Source of the DNA: an uncultured bacterium
Lineage (GTDB): Bacteria > Cyanobacteriota > Vampirovibrionia > Gastranaerophilales > Gastranaerophilaceae
Reading direction: 5' to 3'
Assembly: GCA_902765655.1 (NCBI GenBank)
Contig: CACXAK010000059.1
Span: 1 to 6,728, forward strand
DNA: 6,728 nucleotides
Shown: positions 1 through 5,457 of the stretch, piece after piece
Layout of the letters: every line of letters begins with the position of its first letter
How positions within the stretch are numbered: the first letter of the stretch is position 1
Notes under the pieces: model-generated
The model's input: the letters and a program-made list of their open reading frames with translations, nothing else
Told to the model about the DNA's origin: nothing
The model's database searches: none
Position numbers and translations under genes: made by a program

Positions 1-1
1 A

Positions 2-1246
2 GATAAAATACAGGAATATACTGACAAAGAAGCCGAAGTTCAGAAGAAGAAAGATGAACTTCTTGAAAAAGAAGATTATTTGGCAGAACTTGTGCAAAAA
101 CAAACAGAAGAACTTGAAAGAATTTCAGGGATGTCTTGCGAAGATGCTAAAAAAGCGCTTTTAGAACAACTAAAAAATGACTTGGCACAAGAACAAATGC
201 AGTTAATAAGAGAAAACGAAGCAAAAATTAAAGAAACATCGTTAGAAAAAGCTCAGGAAATTTTATCCACGACGATGCAAAGATGTATGATTGAACAGGT
301 TGTAGAAACAACCGTTTCAGTTGTCGCTTTGCCAAATGATGAAATGAAAGGCCGTATAATCGGTCGTGAAGGTCGTAATATCAGAGCTTTGGAAACTTTG
401 ACAGGTGTAGATTTAATAATTGATGATACCCCTGAGGCAGTTGTATTATCAAGTTTCGACCCTGTAAGACGTGAAATTGCAAAATTGGCATTAGAGAAAT
501 TGATTGTCGATGGGCGTATTCACCCTGTAAGAATTGAAGAAATGGTAGCAAAAGCACAGGAAGAAATCGATAAAAAGATTTGGACCGAAGGCGAAAATGC
601 CGCACTCGAAATGGGCGTTATGGGTTTAAATAAAGAGCTCATCAAAACATTAGGCCGCTTATATTACAGAACAAGCTACGGACAAAATGTACTAAAACAC
701 TCTTTGGAAGTCGGTCATATTGCAGGTATGCTTGCAGCAGAACTAGGTGCTAATGAAAAAATCGCCAAACGCGCAGGTTTACTACACGACATAGGAAAAG
801 CGGTTGACCAAACCCAAGAAGGTACACATATCCAGCTTGGGGTGGAAATCGCAAACAGATATGGTGAAAAGCCGGAAGTAGTCCACGCAATTGAAGCTCA
901 CCACGATGATGTTGTGGCAAATACGATTGAAGCGGTATTAGTTAAAGTAGCAGATGCAATCTCTGCCGGTCGCCCCGGGGCAAGACGTGATACTTTGGAA
1001 ATTTATATCAAACGTCTGCAAAAGATTGAAGAAATCGTAAACAGCTACGAAGGTATTAAACAATCCTTTGCGGTTCAGGCAGGTCGTGAAGTCAGAATTA
1101 TTGTTCAGGCAGAAATGTTTGATGACCTGGCTTCAGGTAAATTAGCAAGAGATGTTGCAAAACGCATTGAAGATGAACTTGACTATCCGGGACAAATCAG
1201 AGTAACGGTTGTTAGAGAATTCCGCGCAACTGAAATAGCAAAATAA
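2..1246 (+). CDS. rny: Ribonuclease Y, 5'-truncated by the window edge
   Basis: RNase Y is the membrane-anchored endoribonuclease that starts bulk mRNA decay in many bacteria lacking RNase E. The reading frame is open from base 2 and the true start lies upstream. The TTG at base 80 sits inside a continuous coiled coil and is not a start. The visible 414 residues begin in the charged Glu/Lys/Gln-rich coiled coil (about 1-95). A KH RNA-binding domain follows, with GRIIGREGRN at about 117-126. Then comes an HD phosphohydrolase domain with His233, the His262-Asp263 pair in GLLHDIGK and Asp318 in VADAIS. The C-terminal domain ends in VREFRATEIAK, the usual end region of the family. The family is about 520 residues long, so roughly 100 N-terminal residues, including the membrane helix, are missing. 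The gene has higher GC than the glycosyltransferase downstream. It is followed one base later by ymdB, the same order as in Bacillus subtilis. Confidence 0.96.
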   Translation, partial: DKIQEYTDKEAEVQKKKDELLEKEDYLAELVQKQTEELERISGMSCEDAKKALLEQLKNDLAQEQMQLIRENEAKIKETSLEKAQEILSTTMQRCMIEQVVETTVSVVALPNDEMKGRIIGREGRNIRALETLTGVDLIIDDTPEAVVLSSFDPVRREIAKLALEKLIVDGRIHPVRIEEMVAKAQEEIDKKIWTEGENAALEMGVMGLNKELIKTLGRLYYRTSYGQNVLKHSLEVGHIAGMLAAELGANEKIAKRAGLLHDIGKAVDQTQEGTHIQLGVEIANRYGEKPEVVHAIEAHHDDVVANTIEAVLVKVADAISAGRPGARRDTLEIYIKRLQKIEEIVNSYEGIKQSFAVQAGREVRIIVQAEMFDDLASGKLARDVAKRIEDELDYPGQIRVTVVREFRATEIAK

Positions 1247-1247
1247 A

Positions 1248-2066
1248 ATGAATAATAACACTATCAAAATCATATTTTTCGGAGATATAGTCGGCAAACC
1301 CGGAAGGACTGCCGTCAGAGATTTTTTGGCTCTGAACAAAGAAAAATATGATTTTGTTGTTGCAAATATTGAAAACGCATCTCATGGATTTGGTTTAACC
1401 GAAAAAAATTATAATGAATTTTTGGGATATGGAATTGATGTCATGACATGCGGAAATCATATTTGGGATAAAAAAGATATATATTCATACATCGAAAAAG
1501 CTGACAGACTTGTTCGGCCCATAAATTATCCAAAAGAAGTTGCAGGTGTCGGATCAAGAATTATAGAAAAAAACGGAATAAAAATCGGTGTCATAAATTC
1601 TATCGGCAGAGTTTTTATGAATATAGTTGATTCTCCATGGGAAATTGTAAAAGATGAAATTGCAAAAATTAAGGAAATAACTCCGATAATTTTAATGGAT
1701 TTTCATGCAGAAGCAACCGCAGAAAAAATTTGTTTTGCGAAGTATTGTTCGGAATTTGGCTTGAGTGCATTTTTTGGAACTCACACTCATGTTCAGACTG
1801 CAGATGAAACAATAATAAATAATATGGCATATATTACTGATGCCGGTTTTTGCGGTGGCTCAGACGGAGTAATTGGTATGGAATACCAAACATCTTTGTC
1901 GCGTTTTTTGACGGGGATTCCGGAACGATATGAAGTTGCGCAAGGTAATGTGACACAGGTTAACGCCCTTGAGGTTGATATTGATGTTAACAACGGTCAT
2001 GCTTTAGCGGTAAAAAGAGTTTTTTGTAGTAATAGTAAGATAAAGGAAAGTGGAGATGAAAACTGA
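1248..2066 (+). CDS. ymdB: YmdB-family metallophosphoesterase (TIGR00282)
   Basis: This is a 272-residue calcineurin-like phosphoesterase of the YmdB type. In B. subtilis the enzyme hydrolyses 2',3'-cyclic nucleotides and affects biofilm and motility genes, probably through RNA turnover. All expected metal-site motifs are visible: Asp13 in FFGDIVGKPGR, Glu42-Asn43 in NIENASHG, Asn70-His71 in CGNHIWD, His153 in MDFHAEAT, and His179 and His181 in GTHTHVQTADE. Length is normal for the family. The ATG lies one base after the rny stop codon and has no recognisable Shine-Dalgarno sequence. Translation may therefore depend on coupling to rny. The rny-ymdB pair is conserved in many Firmicutes. Cytoplasmic; no signal peptide or membrane segment. 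Confidence 0.95.
   Translation: MNNNTIKIIFFGDIVGKPGRTAVRDFLALNKEKYDFVVANIENASHGFGLTEKNYNEFLGYGIDVMTCGNHIWDKKDIYSYIEKADRLVRPINYPKEVAGVGSRIIEKNGIKIGVINSIGRVFMNIVDSPWEIVKDEIAKIKEITPIILMDFHAEATAEKICFAKYCSEFGLSAFFGTHTHVQTADETIINNMAYITDAGFCGGSDGVIGMEYQTSLSRFLTGIPERYEVAQGNVTQVNALEVDIDVNNGHALAVKRVFCSNSKIKESGDEN
2043..2047 (+). promoter_or_regulatory. Ribosome binding site that fixes the PHP gene start
   Basis: AAGGA here lies 8 bases before the ATG at 2056 but only 2 bases before the alternative in-frame GTG at 2050. The spacing favours the ATG. The ATG also gives the N-terminus MKTDLHIHT, with the first metal-binding histidines close to the start as is usual for PHP proteins. Confidence 0.65.
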
Positions 2067-2922
2067 CTTACATATTCACACATATTTTTCCGACGGAGTT
2101 TTTACCCCGGAAAAAATTGTGGATACCGCTGTTGATGTCGGGCTTGGCGCCATAGCAATTACGGATCACGATAATGTTTTGGCCTATGATGTAGCTCAAA
2201 AATATATCAAAGACAATAATTTGTCCGATAAAATTCAAATATTGCGAGGAATTGAAGTAAATACTTTGTATAAAGATTATGAAGTTCATATTTTGGGTTA
2301 TTTTATGGACGTTAATAACTCAGATTTTCAAAATTTAATAAAAACCCAGCAGCAAGCGAGGGTAAAACAAACGAAAGAAATATTGAGCTTATTGGCAAAA
2401 AAAGAAGGTATTAGAATAAAATTTGAAGATATCAAAAAACTTGTAGCCCCGGGAGGCAGTATCGGACGTCCACACATAGCAAGAGCAATAACAAGTGCAG
2501 GCGGTACAAATAATGTTATGGATGCGTACGCAAAATACATTCATTTGGATTCCCCTGTATATGTCCAGAGAAAAACTGTTTCTCCGCAGGATGCGGTTGA
2601 AATAATTTATGATGCGGGAGGTATTCCTGTTATCGCTCACCCACATGATTTGGAAAATATGGCTGAAGGACTTATTAAAGATTTGATGAATTATGGATTA
2701 CGCGGCATTGAAGCGTACCACAGAAAGCATTCTCCTGCAATGGTAGAATACTTTTCATCAATGGCAGAAAATTTTGGTCTTATTGTTACAGGCGGTTCGG
2801 ATTTTCATGCTCCGAATATCATGAACGGGCAAATCGTTTTAGGTAAAAATTTTATTCCGGAATGGGTATATGATAAACTTATAGAAGAAAAAAAGCGTCT
2901 TGATATTGCTAATGTAAACTAA
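2056..2922 (+). CDS. PHP-domain phosphoesterase, RNase AM / TrpH type (COG0613)
   Basis: This is a 288-residue protein with a complete PHP metallophosphoesterase domain. Metal ligands are seen in order: His6, His8 and Asp13 in DLHIHTYFSDG, Asp37-His38 in AITDHDNV, Glu67 in RGIEVNT, His78, His140 in GRPHIARA, His195 and His197 in VIAHPHDL, and Asp249 and His251 in GGSDFHAPN. Characterised relatives (E. coli YciV/RNase AM and Chromobacterium 3',5'-nucleoside bisphosphatase) remove the 3' phosphate from pAp-like nucleotides and trim RNA 5' ends. The exact substrate here is inferred. The ATG at 2056 overlaps the ymdB stop by 11 bases, so the two are translationally coupled. An in-frame GTG at 2050 would add two residues but fits the ribosome binding site less well. 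Its place after rny and ymdB supports a role in RNA or nucleotide turnover. Confidence 0.9.
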   Translation: MKTDLHIHTYFSDGVFTPEKIVDTAVDVGLGAIAITDHDNVLAYDVAQKYIKDNNLSDKIQILRGIEVNTLYKDYEVHILGYFMDVNNSDFQNLIKTQQQARVKQTKEILSLLAKKEGIRIKFEDIKKLVAPGGSIGRPHIARAITSAGGTNNVMDAYAKYIHLDSPVYVQRKTVSPQDAVEIIYDAGGIPVIAHPHDLENMAEGLIKDLMNYGLRGIEAYHRKHSPAMVEYFSSMAENFGLIVTGGSDFHAPNIMNGQIVLGKNFIPEWVYDKLIEEKKRLDIANVN

Positions 2923-2924
2923 TT

Positions 2925-3557
2925 ATGAAGAAATTTGTATGGAGAATTGAATATTCACTAACTATATTCGCAATATTTGCGGGTATCTTGTTTATGATTC
3001 CGACATCATTTACATCAAAAACGGCTGTATTCATTTCAAGATGGAATTCCGAGTATAACAAAATAGAATATGCTTTTTCAGCATTAAGTGCTCAGGCAGA
3101 AACAGAGGCAATTGAAAGCTTTATAAATTCAAAAAATGAAAAAGAACGTGAAAAATTCATGGTTAAACTAATAAAGCCATATCTGCGTCTGGAAGATCGT
3201 GTAAGTAAGAAAAAATATGTTCAGCATTATATGAACGGGAAAGTTGTTCCTAAAGATGACTTATACCATTTTGATCTGTTATATGATAATCAGGACGATC
3301 TTATTGTAGGAATAAAAGATGTTGTCGATAAAACAACCGACTCCCCTGTATATTTAATGATGATTGATACCAACGGGCACAAAAAACCTAATACATGGGG
3401 CAAAGATATTTTCGGGTTGAACATATATATAGACGGAAACATCAACCCGATTGGATATGGCTGGGACGTTGATAAACTGAGAAAAGACTGTTCAAGCCGC
3501 GGAACAGGATTATCGTGTTCACATTTTTACAGAATTGGCGGTGAGTTTGTTGAATAA
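2925..3557 (+). CDS. Membrane-anchored pseudopilin-like protein of unknown function
   Basis: This is a 210-residue protein with one hydrophobic segment near the N-terminus (about residues 9-29, SLTIFAIFAGILFMIP) preceded by basic residues. That fits one membrane anchor with the rest outside the cytoplasm. The central part (about 40-110) is charged and probably helical. The C-terminal half has MMIDTNGHKKPNTWGKDIF (145-163) and a two-cysteine tail, Cys189 and Cys198. From memory, this resembles the C-terminal part of prepilin-like proteins common in Gastranaerophilales, where a D-x-NG-x-KGPN-x-x-GKD-x-F pattern precedes a cysteine pair. The classical prepilin peptidase site (G-F-T-L-x-E) is absent; the N-terminus reads RIEYSLTIF instead. 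It may therefore be a degenerate or uncleaved pseudopilin. The ATG follows the PHP stop by two bases with no clear ribosome binding site. The two cysteines are the only ones in the protein and could form a disulfide. Function is not recognised. Confidence 0.8.
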   Translation: MKKFVWRIEYSLTIFAIFAGILFMIPTSFTSKTAVFISRWNSEYNKIEYAFSALSAQAETEAIESFINSKNEKEREKFMVKLIKPYLRLEDRVSKKKYVQHYMNGKVVPKDDLYHFDLLYDNQDDLIVGIKDVVDKTTDSPVYLMMIDTNGHKKPNTWGKDIFGLNIYIDGNINPIGYGWDVDKLRKDCSSRGTGLSCSHFYRIGGEFVE

Positions 3558-4143
3558 AATTAAAAATATCTGCGTGTTTAGTTCATCAAGTGACTATTTA
3601 GATGAAATTTATTATAAGGATGCAAAAGAAATTGGCAAACTTATAGGACAAAACGGTTATAACATTGTCTATGGCGGGTCAACATTGGGAATGATGTGGG
3701 CTTGCGCATCTGAAGTTAAAAACAACGGGGGAAAAATTTATGGTGTAATGCCAAAAAGACTTGTTGATATGGGATGCAGAACCGATAATTGCGATGAATT
3801 TTATATGGCTGACGGGATGCGTGACAGGAAACAAAAAATGGATGAAATTTCTGATGCGGTTATTGCGCTTGCAGGCGGATTCGGAACATTGGAAGAATTT
3901 GCGGAAATGTTTGTCCAAAAACAATTAGGTTATAATAAAAAAGCCATCGTACTTTTAAATACAAACGGCTTTTATGATAATTTGATAGATTTTTTTAATA
4001 AAATTGTCGATGACAAATTCGCTAATAATTTTACAAGAAATTTAATTTATGTTGCCTCAACCCCCAAAGAAGCTATTGAATATATTAATAACTATAAAGA
4101 ACCGGAATCTGCACCATCAAAACATGAAATTTATTCAAGATAA
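3541..4143 (+). CDS. LOG-family Rossmann-fold protein (TIGR00730), putative nucleotide phosphoribohydrolase
   Basis: This is a roughly 200-residue Rossmann-fold protein of the LOG/YgdH-like family, often misnamed lysine decarboxylase. Characterised members cleave nucleoside 5'-monophosphates (cytokinin ribotides, in some cases AMP) into base and ribose 5-phosphate. Seen, numbering from the GTG at 3541: VFSSSS near the N-terminus, YGGSTLGMMW at 44-53, Arg96-Lys97 in MRDRKQKM, and GGFGTLEE at 112-119 ending in the catalytic-type Glu119. Two usual positions differ: the common Pro of PGGxGTxxE is Ala111, and the common His of MHxRK is Arg94. The start is uncertain. TTG 3535, GTG 3541, TTG 3547 and TTG 3550 are all in frame, and a weak GGTGAG at 3540-3545 would suit TTG 3550. 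All overlap the upstream gene's end, implying coupling. The substrate cannot be told from sequence alone. Confidence 0.88.
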   Translation: MSLLNKIKNICVFSSSSDYLDEIYYKDAKEIGKLIGQNGYNIVYGGSTLGMMWACASEVKNNGGKIYGVMPKRLVDMGCRTDNCDEFYMADGMRDRKQKMDEISDAVIALAGGFGTLEEFAEMFVQKQLGYNKKAIVLLNTNGFYDNLIDFFNKIVDDKFANNFTRNLIYVASTPKEAIEYINNYKEPESAPSKHEIYSR

Positions 4144-4145
4144 TT

Positions 4146-5120
4146 TTATTTTCTAATATGAAATTTTATCCCCAAAACTGAAAAAACTTTATATTTAAAT
4201 CCGTCCTTGTACTCATTATACACGGAAAATACCTTATATAAAAAACTCAAAATCATACTTTTATACAAAACACACTTATAATACTTATCTGGTAAAAATA
4301 ATTTTAATTCATTCATTAATTTTTTGGCTTCATCTCTAGATAAACGCCAAGGACGATAAGATACAATATCAGAGCTATAAAATTCGGACTCAACCTGTTC
4401 AAATATGCCATAAGAAATTAACATTTCTCGCATAATTTTAGAATATTGGGTATAGTTATTAGAATCTTTAAAATTAGAACCTAAAATTACATAATTCTTA
4501 TGCCTGTAGTAATATGCCGGGCAGTCAATATAAACTATTTTTTTAGCTAAAGCGCGACATAAAACTGTAAAAATTACATCTTCATCTCTTGAAGTTTCCA
4601 TAAATCTGATATTATTATTTTTTATAAAACTCGTCTTAAATAATTTGTTCCATACGACCTTTGGAGAACTAAATATATAATTTTCGATATCTTTGGAATT
4701 AAAGACCTTGTTTACCGGTAAATTTGTGATATCACATTTTTGCACATTTCCATTTTTAAAACTGTAAAACGATTCTTCTACAAAATCACAATCAAATTTT
4801 TTGGCGGTACTATACAAAATCTCGAACATTTTTTCAGATACCCAATCATCAGAATCAACGAAACCTATATATTCACCTTGAGCTAAATCCAAAGCATTAT
4901 TTCTAACAACTCCAATTCCACTATTTGATTGGTTTACTATTTTTATTCTAAAATCATCTCTTGCATACTGTTCTAATATCTGCAAAGAATTATCTGTAGA
5001 GCCGTCATTTACACATATTATCTCAATATCAGATAATGTTTGAGTAACAAGACTATCTAAACATTTAGGAAGATATTCTTCAACATTATAAACAGGTACG
5101 ATGATGCTGACCTTTGGCAT
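4146..5120 (-). CDS. Family 2 glycosyltransferase (GT-A fold)
   Basis: This 324-residue enzyme probably transfers a sugar from a nucleotide-sugar donor onto a surface polysaccharide, lipooligosaccharide or glycoprotein. The N-terminal GT-A domain is clear: MPKVSIIVPVYN at 1-12, VNDGSTDNS at 37-45, NSGIGVVRN at 66-74, and the metal-binding FVDSDDW at 87-93. VWNKLF (156-161) and RDEDVIF (178-184) are typical of the acceptor/catalytic half, and the C-terminal tail (GIKFHIRK) is common in this group. There is no membrane segment. ATG 5120 was chosen because family members begin directly with the first beta strand. The longer in-frame start at 5201 would be translated through the palindrome and promoter. 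Two hand-counted 60-base lines gave 22% and 30% GC, well below rny, which suggests acquisition. Its end meets the LOG gene end-to-end with only two bases between. Donor and acceptor are unknown. Confidence 0.92.
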   Translation of the reverse strand: MPKVSIIVPVYNVEEYLPKCLDSLVTQTLSDIEIICVNDGSTDNSLQILEQYARDDFRIKIVNQSNSGIGVVRNNALDLAQGEYIGFVDSDDWVSEKMFEILYSTAKKFDCDFVEESFYSFKNGNVQKCDITNLPVNKVFNSKDIENYIFSSPKVVWNKLFKTSFIKNNNIRFMETSRDEDVIFTVLCRALAKKIVYIDCPAYYYRHKNYVILGSNFKDSNNYTQYSKIMREMLISYGIFEQVESEFYSSDIVSYRPWRLSRDEAKKLMNELKLFLPDKYYKCVLYKSMILSFLYKVFSVYNEYKDGFKYKVFSVLGIKFHIRK

Positions 5121-5205
5121 GAATGTGTAATCTTTCTTTATATTATTCTCATATACGAGAATAATTCTCGTATATGAGAATAATAGTAGTACAATACACA
5201 TTCAT
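5119..5205. repeat. Outer 11-bp inverted repeat surrounding the palindrome
   Basis: ATGAATGTGTA at 5119-5129 is the exact reverse complement of TACACATTCAT at 5195-5205. The pair is centred on 5162, one base from the centre (5163) of the inner 21-bp inverted repeat. The 12- and 10-base stretches between outer and inner arms are unrelated, so this is not one continuous palindrome. The left copy includes all but one base of the glycosyltransferase start codon on the minus strand, and the right copy fills most of the promoter spacer. The function is unknown. Second operators, recombination sites and chance are all possible. Confidence 0.6.
5142..5184. repeat. Perfect 21-bp inverted repeat built of two 18-bp near-palindromes; candidate tandem operator
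   Basis: The left arm is 5142-5162, the centre is the single A at 5163, and the right arm is 5164-5184; all 21 positions pair. Each arm also contains an 18-bp near-palindrome, ATTCTCATATACGAGAAT (5145-5162) and ATTCTCGTATATGAGAAT (5164-5181). In each, the outer ATTCTC and GAGAAT pair and one inner position pair fails. The two half-sites are in mirror orientation, 19 bp apart centre to centre. No T-run follows on either side and both flanking genes point away, so it is not a terminator. It overlaps the -10 and start region of the glycosyltransferase promoter, and the small HTH gene starts 46 bases to its right. An operator for two regulator dimers is the most natural reading. A 5'-leader hairpin is the alternative. 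Confidence 0.85.
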
Positions 5206-5211
5206 TGTCAA
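5183..5211 (-). promoter_or_regulatory. Probable sigma-70 type promoter of the glycosyltransferase gene
   Basis: On the minus strand there is a perfect -35 box TTGACA (plus-strand 5206-5211), a 17-base spacer, and a -10 box TACTAT (5183-5188). Transcription would start near 5176, inside the right arm of the large inverted repeat. That leaves a leader of about 56 bases before the ATG at 5120. The overlap with the palindrome is what would be expected of a repressible promoter. Confidence 0.65.
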
Positions 5212-5223
5212 ATCAAATATAAT
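5195..5223 (+). promoter_or_regulatory. Possible promoter of the HTH gene, perhaps giving a leaderless mRNA
   Basis: TATAAT at 5218-5223 is a perfect -10 box. TACACA at 5195-5200, 17 bases upstream, matches 4 of 6 positions of the -35 consensus. Transcription would begin at about 5230, which is the A of the HTH gene's ATG. No Shine-Dalgarno sequence lies before that ATG, which agrees with a leaderless transcript. It overlaps the glycosyltransferase promoter on the other strand, so the two would compete for polymerase. Confidence 0.45.
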
Positions 5224-5229
5224 TTTTAG

Positions 5230-5448
5230 ATGAACAATAAAAGCTACATAAAATCTCTACTAACACTAAATAATATGACAATATCAAAACTTGCCAATAT
5301 AATGAGTGAAAAATCAGGGAAAAAATATACCATAGGAAGCTTATACGGGAAATTAGCTAGAGATACTCTGACATTAAAGGAAAGCCAGATGATTGCATCG
5401 GCTATAGGTTACCATATAGAATTTGTTAAGGATAATAATACTCAATAA
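5230..5448 (+). CDS. Small XRE-like helix-turn-helix DNA-binding protein
   Basis: This is a 72-residue protein that is almost entirely one helical DNA-binding domain. Residues about 5-28 (YIKSLLTLNNMTISKLANIM) form helix 1 and the first HTH helix. TIGSLYGKLARDTLTLKE (34-51) carries the recognition helix and the following turn. MIASAIGYHIEF (54-65) is the closing segment with the A-x-x-L/I-GY ending usual in the Cro/C1 fold and its small single-domain relatives. There is no sensor domain, so any signal would come from a partner, from protein level or from growth state. The gene is divergent from the glycosyltransferase across a strong palindrome, the classic layout for autoregulation and control of the neighbour; this is inference. 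The ATG has no Shine-Dalgarno but lies at the predicted transcription start of a TATAAT box. It ends 9 bases from the convergent gene downstream. An antitoxin-like role is unlikely because no toxin gene adjoins it. Confidence 0.82.
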   Translation: MNNKSYIKSLLTLNNMTISKLANIMSEKSGKKYTIGSLYGKLARDTLTLKESQMIASAIGYHIEFVKDNNTQ

Positions 5449-5457
5449 AATAATCAG

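Noticed and set aside
80..82. TTG as the start codon of the RNase Y reading frame
   Set aside because: The frame is open upstream to base 2 and encodes continuous coiled coil typical of RNase Y; the true start is outside the window.
381..605. Antisense open frames within rny, ymdB, PHP and LOG genes
   Set aside because: They are opposite strongly conserved domains, lack ribosome binding sites and encode low-complexity protein with no recognisable family.
2050..2055. GTG at 2050 as the PHP gene start
   Set aside because: The AAGGA site would be only 2 bases away; ATG 2056 has normal spacing and a family-like N-terminus.
5142..5184. Palindrome as a Rho-independent terminator
   Set aside because: Both neighbouring genes are transcribed away from it, the stem is AT-rich and there is no T-run after either arm.
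5121..5201. Longer glycosyltransferase start at 5201 adding 27 residues
   Set aside because: The extra residues are encoded by the palindrome and the promoter region, and family members start directly at the MPKVSIIVPVYN strand; ATG 5120 fits better.
5119..5205. Nested inverted repeats as a MITE or insertion-sequence remnant
   Set aside because: No target-site duplication or transposase remnant was seen, and functional promoter elements of both genes lie within it; cannot be excluded without genome copies.
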